DNA from: Flectonema sp. DT1601
Lineage: Eukaryota; Euglenozoa; Diplonemea; Diplonemida; Diplonemidae
Length of the DNA: 64,000 nucleotides
Direction: 5' to 3'
Assembly (NCBI GenBank): GCA_964019425.1
Contig: OZ025792.1
Span: forward strand, 682,001 to 746,000
Each line of letters starts with the position of its first letter. Positions within the stretch are counted from its first letter, which is position 1. Of the stretch, positions 1 to 9,300 are shown in pieces. The translations under genes and the position numbers were made by a program. The notes beneath the pieces were generated by a model that worked only from the letters and a program-made list of their open reading frames with translations, did not search any database and was not told where the DNA came from.

Positions 1-699
1 CAATATTCTCCTCCAAAAATAGGAATTTTTAAAATTCCAATGAAAGGAGACTTCAAGAACACCATTAAACAAGCGAAGCATTGGGTTTATTTAGAAAAAC
101 CAAAACGAATTGGTCACAAATATGATAATAAAAATGGTTATTTTCAAGATGATCTATTCATTCCGAACAACCACACAGAAAAAGGAGTATTAAAAGTAGG
201 AGATATCCACAAACAGTATGTCAAGGTGGGAGTTGAAGCTCGCAGCTCATACACAAAAGTTTTATTAATCAAAAGAGAAGTTGAATTTGTAACAAATGAA
301 AACATGACGATGGTAGGTATTGAGAGAGGTATTGTTGGAATGTCTCAGGGAATGAGACGAATGCTAGTACTACCTCACGATCAATGGTCAGGGTGGTCAT
401 ATTCTCATATGGAGGATATTCATAATTCCGTATGTGGTTGTTTATATATTTTTTTTTAATCTTCAAAAGAGTCGTTATGACATTCAAAAAACTAACAATC
501 AAACCAACAGACTCGACTCTTATGTGAAGTGACTATTCTACAAGTAAACTCGTCTAACAACATGCCGGGTAGAATTGAGTGGGAAGATGATCCTGAAAAA
601 TTAAAAGAATATCACGAAAAGGTCAAACAACAAGACAAAGAACGAGAGGAGATGATTGCAAGAGGCGAAGATCCAGATGATCAGTGTGATAGTGAATGA
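1..699 (+). CDS. FKBP-type peptidyl-prolyl isomerase-like protein, 3' part (two exons)
   Basis: The frame is open from the window edge, so the 5' end is missing. Exon 1 runs to 429, a GTATGT donor starts at 430, the acceptor is CAACAG ending at 510, and exon 2 is 511-699 ending in TGA (81-nt phase-0 intron). The residues GIERGIVGMSQGMRRMLVLP match the FKBP motif in which a Gly-rich turn precedes a basic strand and the IPP element. After splicing, the stretch LLCEVTILQV matches the last FKBP beta strand (as in TLxFEVELL), which supports both the family and the intron. A Lys/Glu-rich tail follows, ending in Asp/Glu. FKBPs catalyse proline cis-trans isomerisation or act as chaperones. Whether the active-site aromatics are kept cannot be judged from this partial, divergent copy. 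An ATG at 40 is internal to the open frame, so I do not take it as the start. Confidence 0.62.
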
Positions 700-1292
700 T
701 CAAAAAAAAATTGTATTTCATTTTTACAATTTAATCTACCAAAAAAAAAAAAAAAAAACTGACCGAAAGGCCCGTTCCCTTTTTTTTTATTGATTATATT
801 ATATAGTTCTGACAGCTTTATAAATTAATCTTTTTTTTTTGATCCCCCCTTCCCTCAACCAACTTGAGTTAGTTTAGTATCATTATTTCTTTACACTGAC
901 GGATGTAAAATGCTTCTCATTAAACTCAAATAATGACATTGATTTCAAAAATACCTCCGTTTTCGTCAACTAATTGCTGGCCAACATCGTAGCCTTTCCC
1001 ACCTCTTTAAGTTAATTTATAAACCGTTTTTTTGATGTGATTTTTTTTTTTAAAGAAAAAAAAAAAATCTTTTAAAATTTTGGTTCATTTCCTTTTAATC
1101 AGTCTTAAGAACTATGTTCACGTGGCCTCCAGTGGTAATATTTATTTATTTATTTATTTGCAGTCATTTACTAAGATTTGTCGGAGAAATTGTTGTTCCT
1201 GTTGAGCTTTAATAATACAGTATCTACTAACTAACATTGTCGTATTACTCTTCTTTTTTTCTTTTCTTTTCTTTCTATTAAAGGAAGACAAC
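700..1292. other. Intergenic, A/T-rich, no gene seen
   Basis: Contains poly-A and poly-T runs (about 735-760 and 780-840), a TTTA run near 1140-1160 and a CT-rich tract (1250-1278) just before the next start codon. The tract may be a promoter pyrimidine element or a 5' UTR. No open frame with coding character was seen. Confidence 0.6.
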
Positions 1293-2666
1293 ATGTCTGA
1301 GGGGATGTCGTTGTCTTCACCTCCGGCAGATGAAGAAGTAATGTCTGCTACGAAGAGAACTCACGATGAAATAGAAGAATCGGTAACTGATAAAGTTATA
1401 TCAGAATGGGGAATGGTTGTTCAGATGAATGGAGGTGAAGAAGATGGGAAGTCATTTATAATACCAAATGGAGGTCGAAAGATTCAAATAACCACTCGTA
1501 AGTATGCATTCTCTGAAAGTGAACACAATATGATCCTATCATGGGATTCATTCTTTGAAGACAACAACCGTAGTGAGATCTCATGGTTGACTGGTATCTC
1601 AGTCATTCACTCAAACTCTGATGACAGTTTATCACATCGAGAAGTTAGAATATGTGCTGCTCGTCGTCTTGCTAAAATCATGTCCGGTACGATGTATAAA
1701 CTTCCAACTAAATGTGTTGCTGAACTAATTAAAGCTTACAGCAGCCAACCAGATATATTAAACATCGCGAAACACATGCAAATACCCCCAAGAATTATAA
1801 TGAGATATGTCTTGGCTCACAAAGGTGTTGAGTGCACACGTGCAATGTGGGATCGACCAAGAGAACACTTAGAAGCTGTTGATGCAGAACAGATGGTGGT
1901 GGCCAGCAAAGCTGACTCTGCGACGTGCTCTGAATCGATGTGGGAAAAATATGAGAAATTAGAATTAACTGAAAAAGTATTAATAAAATGGGCGAAGTTA
2001 AAAGGATTGTCGATTACCTCGAGAGAACATATCAGCGGATCACCTTCACCGTCGCTACTCTGTTCTGACTTAACTGTTGATGAAAAACCAGTGAAATGGA
2101 TTGCAGTCTCTCTCCTTTATGGTTTAAACAATTCAGAAGTAAGTAAACTAATAACCGACCAAGTTAAAGGTCTTGAGAGTCGTTTTGGTGGAGGACTAGT
2201 TCTAATGCCATTCGGGTATGAACCTAACTTTGGTAGTGATTGGAAACACTCATTTGTAAAGATGCCATCAGAGCTAGAAGTGGTATTAGGATATATTGAA
2301 ATCATATTTGATATTGATTTACTAAACCTTCGATCTACATTCGATCGATCACTACTTCACATCAATCCGAACACTGTTTCGAATTCAGTTCACAACCCGA
2401 CTCATTCAACTACCGAAACATCGTTCCCAAGAGTAATGACCAACCCCTCATCTAAAAGTCCTTATAAAAAAGGTGCAAGAGGAGCAGGTTTAAGATGGGT
2501 ATGTTATTATTATTTCTTTCCATTAAAACAAAAAACAACTAATTCCACAACAGACGTCGACATGGTAATTATTTTCAACTACTTTACTGTTGATAATATT
2601 CTTAAGTTGATCCCACAGATGGATCTCTCCATTCACTTTCGGTACAACCGAACTCTGCGCTGGTAA
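1293..2666 (+). CDS. CDIN1 (C15orf41)-like protein with a degenerate nuclease motif
   Basis: From the ATG at 1293 the frame encodes about 402 residues up to a GTATGT donor at 2499. The region of residues 140-315 aligns by eye with human CDIN1: a helical segment (ELIKAYSSQPDILNIAK...), then EKVLIKWAKLKGLS, then KWIAVSLLYG and SRFGGGLVLMPFGY, matching the CDIN1 order LLRDLLLEKNLS, TPDF, HWIESKASFG and NRFGPGLVIYWYGF. CDIN1 binds Codanin-1 and belongs to the PD-(D/E)XK-like nuclease group. Here the TPD motif reads PSP (251-253) and the ESK triad is replaced in IAVS (270-273), so catalytic function looks lost. The N-terminal 130 residues are not recognised. The 3' end is ambiguous: introns of 55 nt (2499-2553) or 120 nt (2499-2618) are both possible, and the unspliced frame is also open to the TAA at 2666. 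Confidence 0.6.
   Translation: MSEGMSLSSPPADEEVMSATKRTHDEIEESVTDKVISEWGMVVQMNGGEEDGKSFIIPNGGRKIQITTRKYAFSESEHNMILSWDSFFEDNNRSEISWLTGISVIHSNSDDSLSHREVRICAARRLAKIMSGTMYKLPTKCVAELIKAYSSQPDILNIAKHMQIPPRIIMRYVLAHKGVECTRAMWDRPREHLEAVDAEQMVVASKADSATCSESMWEKYEKLELTEKVLIKWAKLKGLSITSREHISGSPSPSLLCSDLTVDEKPVKWIAVSLLYGLNNSEVSKLITDQVKGLESRFGGGLVLMPFGYEPNFGSDWKHSFVKMPSELEVVLGYIEIIFDIDLLNLRSTFDRSLLHINPNTVSNSVHNPTHSTTETSFPRVMTNPSSKSPYKKGARGAGLRWVCYYYFFPLKQKTTNSTTDVDMVIIFNYFTVDNILKLIPQMDLSIHFRYNRTLRW
2499..2618 (+). other. Probable intron region of the CDIN1-like gene with alternative acceptors
   Basis: A GTATGT donor at 2499 is followed by acceptors CAACAG (ends 2553) and CCACAG (ends 2618), plus a second GTAATT donor at 2565. 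Using 2499-2553 gives a quick stop after about four residues. Using 2499-2618 stays in frame and adds 15 residues ending in TAA. cDNA would decide. Confidence 0.5.
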
Positions 2667-3269
2667 TAAAAAATTGTGTAACTCACACCACACAAAATAA
2701 GATAATTTGAGCTAGAAAGAAGAATCGTCGTTGATACTTTTTATCTTTGTTCCTGAAATATTATTCTAAGCAGGAAATTAACCCTTATATATGCATATTT
2801 AGGATGGTGTTGAGGGTCTTGAGAGTAAACAAGATTGATATCTGGTGGCGCTATTAGTGAACTGTTTTCCCCCTTCAATTCTCCCCCCAGAGGAGGTGAA
2901 ATTATTCAGCGGTTTCACCGCTTTTTCTAGACAGGGACTGTACTAATTAAATAAAAAAAAAATAATAAAAAAAAAAAAAAGAAGGAACAGATAAACTTTA
3001 AAAAAAAAGACGGGAAAAAAAAAAAAAAAATGAGCAAAAATATATGCAGCATCAGAAAGTGTAGTCCTCCAAAAAGTGTTTTTTTTTTTTTTCCTTCTAA
3101 TATGTTACGATAGCCAAACTGCGAATAGTGAACCTTGTCAATTTTTAACAAGATAATCTTTTTTTTCCCCCCTTTTCCATATCATTCTACAGGTCAGTTT
3201 TTGAAATGAGGTGACGACAATTCTGTTTCTAAGTAACTACGCTACTGATATTAATCAATACTCTGAGTG
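2667..3269. other. Intergenic with homopurine/homopyrimidine runs, no gene seen
   Basis: A-rich tracts at about 2949-3030 and a T-tract near 3078-3092. A C/T-rich run precedes the next gene (3160-3185). An antisense frame at 2927-3151 is only poly-Phe/Leu from the A-runs and is not a gene. Confidence 0.6.
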
Positions 3270-4673
3270 ATGTCTTGTCTTATTAATGAATTCACTAGTA
3301 GACTTCTCATCTTATCGAATGAAGAATATGATCGAATCACTGTTAGTGATAATTACCGAAAAGATAAAATTAATGTATTTAACATTCTACTTAAACACAT
3401 CCTTGAAGGAGAAGAGAGTTCTCGTTGGTTAGTTTTAGGCGAATACGAAGATCAAAACACATCGATTGCTGTTAGTTTTGTGTTAAGTTTTATATTAGCA
3501 TCGAAGGACGAACTGCAACATCAACAGCAAAGAAATAGAGTCGCATGGGTGTCAGAAGAGGAGTTGCTTAGAAAGCAACTTTGGAACAATTATATTATGA
3601 CTAGACCAGTCTTATGGATGACTCTTAATAGTTGTCAGTTATCGGAATATACCATGAGGTCGATAATTAAAGAAATGGAAAATTTTGATTATTCTAAATA
3701 TGTTTTTCCGATTATTTCTGAAATCGTATTTGAGGACCCTTCCGTCACGTCCATTAAAGATTTTGAAATGTCAACTCGACAGCAAACTGAGTCATTCGAA
3801 AACACTGATAGAATGAGTTTAGTAGCTGAGTATCGCCTTTGTATTATTTTAGTTTATTCAAATACGTTGATGAAAATACAATCGGATGAGCGTCATTTCA
3901 TCGAATCAGAAAGTGTTCGTGAATACGAAAGATTAACATCTCTCATTTCTGATGTTCTCCTACTCGATGTTTACAATCGTCTTCTTTCATTTGAAAATAA
4001 TGTTCGGGAAAATATCCAAATTGATGAAGTGTCTGAAAGAAGAACTCTCGCAAGTTTTAGAGATGAACTTAATTTCTTTGTTTCAGTTATCTCGGAAGAG
4101 AAGAATTCAAGAGATAAATTAATTAAAATTAGCAGAAAAGAAAAAAAGATAATCCTCACAGGACTCTATCTTGGGAGTGAAGGTCTCATCACCGGATTGA
4201 AATTACTACAACTCGAAAAGGAGGCGTACGGCTCTTTACTGAGTCTGGAATTGTTTGAGATGGAAGCCAGGGGTGATACAGTTGAGTATAGAGATTCGGA
4301 TAAAATGATAATCGGATCTCTTGATATTGTTAGGGACTCCCTCGATGACAGACACTTCGTAGAGAACAAGCAAAACCATAACTTTTCTCAAATACGTCAA
4401 CTGGAGCAACAGCTCAGACCGAAAACGGTATCACCATCACTGTCACCTCCATCACATAATTCTTTAAAAAGGAATCCAACACATCCGGTTGTCGTGTTTC
4501 CTGAAGAGGACTTTGAAAACAATTCCACCGATAGCATCGAAGGAGAACTTCCATTTTACAACTCCCCTCTGAGAGAAAAACGAATCCGTGCTGATAGCCT
4601 TCGATACGTTGAGGGTATTATCTCATCTCCTTTTACGATCTGGAAATCACCGAATGATTCCAAACTTTGGTAA
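3270..4673 (+). CDS. Hypothetical alpha-helical protein, 467 aa
   Basis: I do not recognise a family. I take the ATG at 3270 as start (the frame extends one GTG codon upstream). The protein is rich in Glu, Ser, Leu and Arg and predicted mostly helical, with leucine-rich stretches at about 195-320 that could form helical bundles or coiled coils. No signal peptide or membrane segment is visible. The last 90 residues (from about 385) are disordered-looking, with Ser-Pro motifs (SPSLSPPS, FYNSPL, ISSPFTIWKSP) that could be proline-directed kinase sites. The coding region has no obvious intron. It lies on the same strand between the CDIN1-like gene and the aldo-keto reductase homologue. It could be a lineage-specific nuclear or regulatory protein, but nothing in the sequence fixes a role. 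Confidence 0.6.
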   Translation: MSCLINEFTSRLLILSNEEYDRITVSDNYRKDKINVFNILLKHILEGEESSRWLVLGEYEDQNTSIAVSFVLSFILASKDELQHQQQRNRVAWVSEEELLRKQLWNNYIMTRPVLWMTLNSCQLSEYTMRSIIKEMENFDYSKYVFPIISEIVFEDPSVTSIKDFEMSTRQQTESFENTDRMSLVAEYRLCIILVYSNTLMKIQSDERHFIESESVREYERLTSLISDVLLLDVYNRLLSFENNVRENIQIDEVSERRTLASFRDELNFFVSVISEEKNSRDKLIKISRKEKKIILTGLYLGSEGLITGLKLLQLEKEAYGSLLSLELFEMEARGDTVEYRDSDKMIIGSLDIVRDSLDDRHFVENKQNHNFSQIRQLEQQLRPKTVSPSLSPPSHNSLKRNPTHPVVVFPEEDFENNSTDSIEGELPFYNSPLREKRIRADSLRYVEGIISSPFTIWKSPNDSKLW

Positions 4674-4817
4674 CGACTACGAGTGGTTAACCAGTCTAAT
4701 AATCCTCTCTTTGTATTGTAGCGATAATAATTAGTTCTTAATTTAAAATATGTCGTATCTCCTTATTACTAACTTCTTCTTTAGGTACGTTCTCAAAAAA
4801 TAAAATAAAATAAAATA

Positions 4818-5881
4818 ATGAAATGTCTTTACCCTTTCAATAAGGGATACACCCTCTTTGGACAACAACAGTCAGCCTTACGTACTGTTTTTATGCGAAG
4901 GACAAAAGCACCTCTTCAATATCTCGGAGTGAGCACAGAGAGCATGTCAGCTAAGGAAGCTGTCAAGTGTACCGAAACAGCATTAAATATTGGATATAAA
5001 CATATTAACATAGATGGAGGTGATGGTCATGAAAAAGAAATAGGAAACGTTATAAGATTATGGCATGGAGACTCCGACAATAAAAGAACAGATCATTTTT
5101 ATTCTTGGAAACTACCTCATAATGTCTTATCAAATATAGATGATGTTAAACGAATTTCAGAGGAGACAATATCAAAATTGAATTGTTCATACCTGGATAT
5201 GATTTGGGCTCCGTTTCCTGTTTGTGAAGGAGACGAAGCCCTCAATTTAAAGAAATATAATAATCTTTATAGAGTGATGTCTGATCTTCGTCCTCCGACA
5301 GCAAAGATTACCCGTCACGTGGGTGTTTCAGATGTAACACCAAATATATTTAAATTCTCATTGTTAAGAGACTTAAAAGAAATGGACATGGTGAGTGCTG
5401 AAATTCATATTCTTAAACAGCAATCGGCTCTTCAGGAACTTTGTAACACGTTTGATACTCCTCTTGTGTGTCATACAATATGCCCTGAAAAAGTATCGAC
5501 GTATCCGACTATCATCCAGGCATCAAAATCATTAAAATTATCACCACTGGATATTACTGTTCAGTGGCTGTTAGCACGTGAGCTTCCCTTTGTTCTTAAT
5601 ACCAGCGATACGGAAGTACTAAAAAAATGTTATGCTCTTGTTGAGAATCGTATGTTTTATTTATCTTTGTGGTCGTCACGTTTACTCATCTGTTTTTTTG
5701 ATTAAAGTTTTATTTAAATATCAAATCAGGTATCAAGTTAGATAAAAGAGTGCAACGAACACTCCTTCAACTCGATCTCGGAGTTGAAGGAACAACTGTT
5801 AGAAGTGATCTCATAAGGAGTTATTGGAAAACAGATGATTTGTTGGATTTAAGAACGGGTCGAGATCTGGGTTTGCTGTAG
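4818..5881 (+). CDS. Aldo-keto reductase homologue, probable pseudo-enzyme, two exons, 3' end altered
   Basis: Exon 1 is 4818-5649, GTATGT donor at 5650, acceptor AATCAG ending 5729, exon 2 is 5730-5881 (TAG); about 327 residues, a normal length for the family. AKR landmarks in order: LGVST (36-40), EAVKCTETALNIGYKHI (47-63), SKLNCSYLDMIW (119-130), HVGVSD (AKR iGVSN), and near the C-terminus LSPLDITVQWLLAREL. AKRs are NADPH-dependent carbonyl reductases with a TIM barrel and a D-Y-K-H tetrad. Here the Asp position reads N64, the Tyr position D69 and the His position P132; only K98 aligns. Catalysis is therefore unlikely. The last dozen codons lie in 18S rRNA-like DNA starting near 5842, so the native C-terminus seems to have been replaced. 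It could be an expressed scaffold or a decaying gene. Confidence 0.65.
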
Positions 5882-6091
5882 CCGTGGAATTCTTAACCCG
5901 AGAAAGAATAATTTAAGGTAAGGCTTCAAAACTGACACTCGTGCCAGCGAGGACCTTGCCCCAGCAGGATCAATAGGGACTGCCGGGGTCGTACGTACTC
6001 CCACGTCAGAGGTGAAATTCTTAGATCGTGGGAAGACGAACTTCTGCGAAAGCATTCGACAAGAATGTCTTCATTAATCAAGAACGAGCAT
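5842..6091 (+). rRNA. Partial 18S rRNA-like fragment (V4 region to about helix 27)
   Basis: The segment ends with hallmarks of eukaryotic 18S rRNA: AATAGGGACTGCCGGGG, GTCAGAGGTGAAATTCTTAG, GACGAACTTCTGCGAAAGC and TCTTCATTAATCAAGAACGA, in the right order and spacing. The upstream part begins with GTTGGATTT as in the GCTCGTAGTTGGATTT element before V4. By analogy with yeast numbering it covers roughly 600-960. Homology stops right after AAGAACGA. It is an isolated fragment, not a functional rRNA gene, and overlaps the 3' end of the aldo-keto reductase frame. The variable part (about 5850-5960) is less certain. Confidence 0.85.
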
Positions 6092-6120
6092 TCGCTATCT
6101 GGTTAACGTTATCGTCGTAA

Positions 6121-6160
6121 GCCATCGAGTCAAGCCATCGAGTCAAGGCAACGAGTCAAG
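6121..6160. repeat. 13-bp tandem repeat, about three copies
   Basis: GCCATCGAGTCAA occurs at 6121-6133 and 6134-6146, then GGCAACGAGTCAA at 6147-6159 and a partial fourth copy. It sits between the 18S-like fragment and the first SG promoter module, in otherwise unique sequence (6092-6243). Confidence 0.85.
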
Positions 6161-6243
6161 GCATCGTACTAAAGCTGACTTCATTTCATTTCAGAAATTA
6201 ATTTATATCCGAGACAGGCTACCTGTCATTTTGTAGTAAGAAA

Positions 6244-6363
6244 TCCGACCTGTTGGAAGAATGCTCCAACACTACTGTGGGAACTGTTATGTTGCAATAC
6301 TTCTACTCCAACGTTTGTTATTTAAGATATTCTTCTCTTCAACAGTAATTAACAATCACAACT
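6244..6363 (+). promoter_or_regulatory. Conserved SG 5' module, long form, with TATA-like box
   Basis: This stretch recurs upstream of SG9, SG11 and at 54020-54056. It includes the palindrome-like GGAAGAATGCTCC, then ACTCCAACGTTTG, a TATA-like TATTTAAG at 6319-6326 (45 nt before the ATG), a CT-rich TTCTTCTCTTCAACAG and AATTAACAATCACAACT directly before the ATG. The last 60 nt are nearly invariant in all nine 5' copies. I infer the core promoter and 5' UTR. A shorter form lacking about 40 nt is used by SG2, SG3, SG4, SG6, SG8 and SG10. Confidence 0.6.
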
Positions 6364-9300
6364 ATGCGTCAATCGTCATTAGCGGTATTGCTGTCTTTGA
6401 TTGGCAGCTCACTTGCAGATGAGTGCCCGAAAACTGACTATTGCTCTCCAGGGACAACATTTGTTGGTAAGAAACTGTCCTTTAAAGATAGTATTGGAAC
6501 TATTTCATGTGATAAAGGAGTAGCCTCACCAGAATATATTGATGTCGGATGTGGTGCTATCGATTCCTTTGAAGCCGTGAACCAATTGATTGCTCGTCCT
6601 GCCAGTTTCGAAGGTGCTACACCATTTTCTGCTGCAGTAGTTTGTGAAGCAGACGGCGTCACAGAGTACAGACTTAAAAGTAAATACGAGGTTGCAGACT
6701 GCATTCCACTTCCTGATGACAAATCGCAATCCGGATTAGGAAATTCTGGTTCTGCAGACTCCGAGTCCAGTACTGGTTCCGGTAGTTCCCTCTCAGGTTC
6801 ATCTGACTCTGACTCGAGATCAGGAAGCTCGCAATCTGGTTCTGGTAGCTGGTCAGGTTCTGGTTCAGGCAGCTGGTCTGGTTCTGGTTCAGGAAGCTCC
6901 CTCTCAGGTTCATCCGATTCCGACTCGAGATCAGGAAGCTCGCAATCTGGTTCTGGTAGCTGGTCTGGTTCTGGTTCAGGAAGCTCCCTCTCAGGTTCAT
7001 CTGACTCCGACTCGAGATCAGGCAGCTCGCAATCTGGTTCTGGTAGCTGGTCTGGTTCTGGTTCAGGCAGCTGGTCTGGTTCTGGTTCAGGAAGCTCCCT
7101 CTCAGGTTCATCCGATTCCAACTCGAGATCAGGAAGCTCGCAATCTGGTTCTGGTAGCTGGTCTGGTTCTGGTTCAGGAAGCTCCCTCTCAGGTTCATCT
7201 GACTCCGACTCGAGATCAGGCAGCTCGCAATCTGGTTCTGGTAGCTGGTCTGGTTCTGGTTCAGGCAGCTGGTCTGGTTCTGGTTCAGGAAGCTCCCTCT
7301 CAGGTTCATCCGATTCCAACTCGAGATCAGTCAGCTCGCAATCTGGTTCTGGTAGCTGGTCTGGTTCTGGTTCAGGAAGCTCCCTCTCAGGTTCATCTGA
7401 CTCCGACTCGAGATCAGGAAGCTCCCTCTCAGGTTCATCCGATTCCGACTCGAGATCAGGCAGCTCGCAATCTGGTTCTGGTAGCTGGTCAGGTTCTGGT
7501 TCAGGCAGTTCCCTCTCAGGTTCATCCGAGTCTGACTCGAGATCAGGCAGCTCGCAATCTGGTTCTGGTAGCTGGTCAGGTTCTGGTTCAGGCAGCTGGT
7601 CTGGTTCTGGTTCAGGAAGCTCCCTCTCAGGTTCATCTGACTCCGACTCGAGATCAGGAAGCTCACAATCTGGTTCTGGTAGCTGGTCAGGTTCTGGTTC
7701 AGGCAGCTCCCTCTCAGGTTCATCCGATTCCGACTCGAGATCAGGAAGCTCACAATCTGGTTCTGGTAGCTGGTCTGGTTCTGGTTCAGGCAGTTCCCTC
7801 TCAGGTTCATCTGACTCCGACTCGAGATCAGGCAGCTCGCAATCTGGTTCAGGCAGCTGGTCTGGTTCTGGTTCAGGAAGCTCCCTCTCAGGTTCATCCG
7901 ATTCCGACTCGAGATCAGGCAGCTCGCAATCTGGTTCTGGTAGCTGGTCTGGTTCTGGTTCAGGAAGCTCCCTCTCAGGTTCATCCGATTCCGACTCGAG
8001 ATCAGGAAGCTCGCAATCTGGTTCTGGTAGCTGGTCTGGTTCTGGTTCAGGCAGCTCCCTCTCAGGTTCATCCGATTCCGACTCGAGATCAGGCAGCTCA
8101 CAATCTGGTTCTGGTAGCTGGTCTGGTTCTGGTTCAGGCAGTTCCCTCTCAGGTTCATCCGAGTCTGACTCGAGATCAGGCAGCTCGCAATCTGGTTCTG
8201 GTAGCTGGTCAGGTTCTGGTTCAGGCAGTTCCCTCTCAGGTTCATCCGAGTCTGACTCGAGATCAGGCAGCTCGCAATCTGGTTCTGGTAGCTGGTCTGG
8301 TTCTGGTTCAGGCAGTTCCCTCTCAGGTTCATCTGACTCCGACTCGAGATCAGGCAGCTCGCAATCTGGTTCAGGCAGCTGGTCTGGTTCTGGTTCAGGA
8401 AGCTCCCTCTCAGGTTCATCCGATTCCGACTCGAGATCAGGCAGCTCGCAATCTGGTTCAGGCAGCTGGTCTGGTTCTGGTTCAGGAAGCTCCCTCTCAG
8501 GTTCATCCGATTCCGACTCGAGATCAGGAAGCTCGCAATCTGGTTCTGGTAGCTGGTCTGGTTCTGGTTCAGGCAGCTCCCTCTCAGGTTCATCCGATTC
8601 CGACTCGAGATCAGGCAGCTCACAATCTGGTTCTGGTAGCTGGTCTGGTTCTGGTTCAGGCAGCTCCCTCTCAGGTTCATCCGATTCCGACTCGAGATCA
8701 GGCAGCTCGCAATCTGGTTCTGGTAGCTGGTCAGGTTCTGGTTCAGGCAGTTCCCTCTCAGGTTCATCCGAGTCTGACTCGAGATCAGGCAGCTCGCAAT
8801 CTGGTTCTGGTAGCTGGTCAGGTTCTGGTTCAGGCAGTTCCCTCTCAGGTTCATCCGAGTCTGACTCGAGATCAGGCAGCTCGCAATCTGGTTCTGGTAG
8901 CTGGTCTGGTTCTGGTTCAGGCAGCTGGTCTGGTTCTGGTTCTGGTTCAGGAAGCTCCCTCTCAGGTTCATCCGATTCCGACTCGAGATCAGGCAGCTCA
9001 CAATCTGGTTCTGGTAGCTGGTCTGGTTCTGGTTCAGGCAGTTCCCTCTCAGGTTCATCCGATTCCGACTCGAGATCAGGAAGCTCACAATCTGGTTCTG
9101 GTAGCTGGTCGGGTTCTGGTTCAGGCAGTTCCCTCTCAGGTTCATCCGATTCCGACTCGAGATCAGGAAGCTCGCAATCTGGTTCTGGTAGCTGGTCAGG
9201 TTCTGGTTCAGGCAGCTGGTCTGGTTCTGGTTCAGGAAGCTCCCTCTCAGGTTCATCCGATTCCGACTCGAGATCAGGCAGCTCGCAATCTAGTTCTGGT

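Noticed and set aside
2927-3151. Poly-Phe minus-strand frame
   Set aside because: Produced by poly-A runs on the plus strand.
6526-6729. 67-residue minus-strand frame conserved in every SG copy
   Set aside because: Conserved only because the N-terminal coding DNA is nearly identical; antisense to the Cys domain, no independent features.
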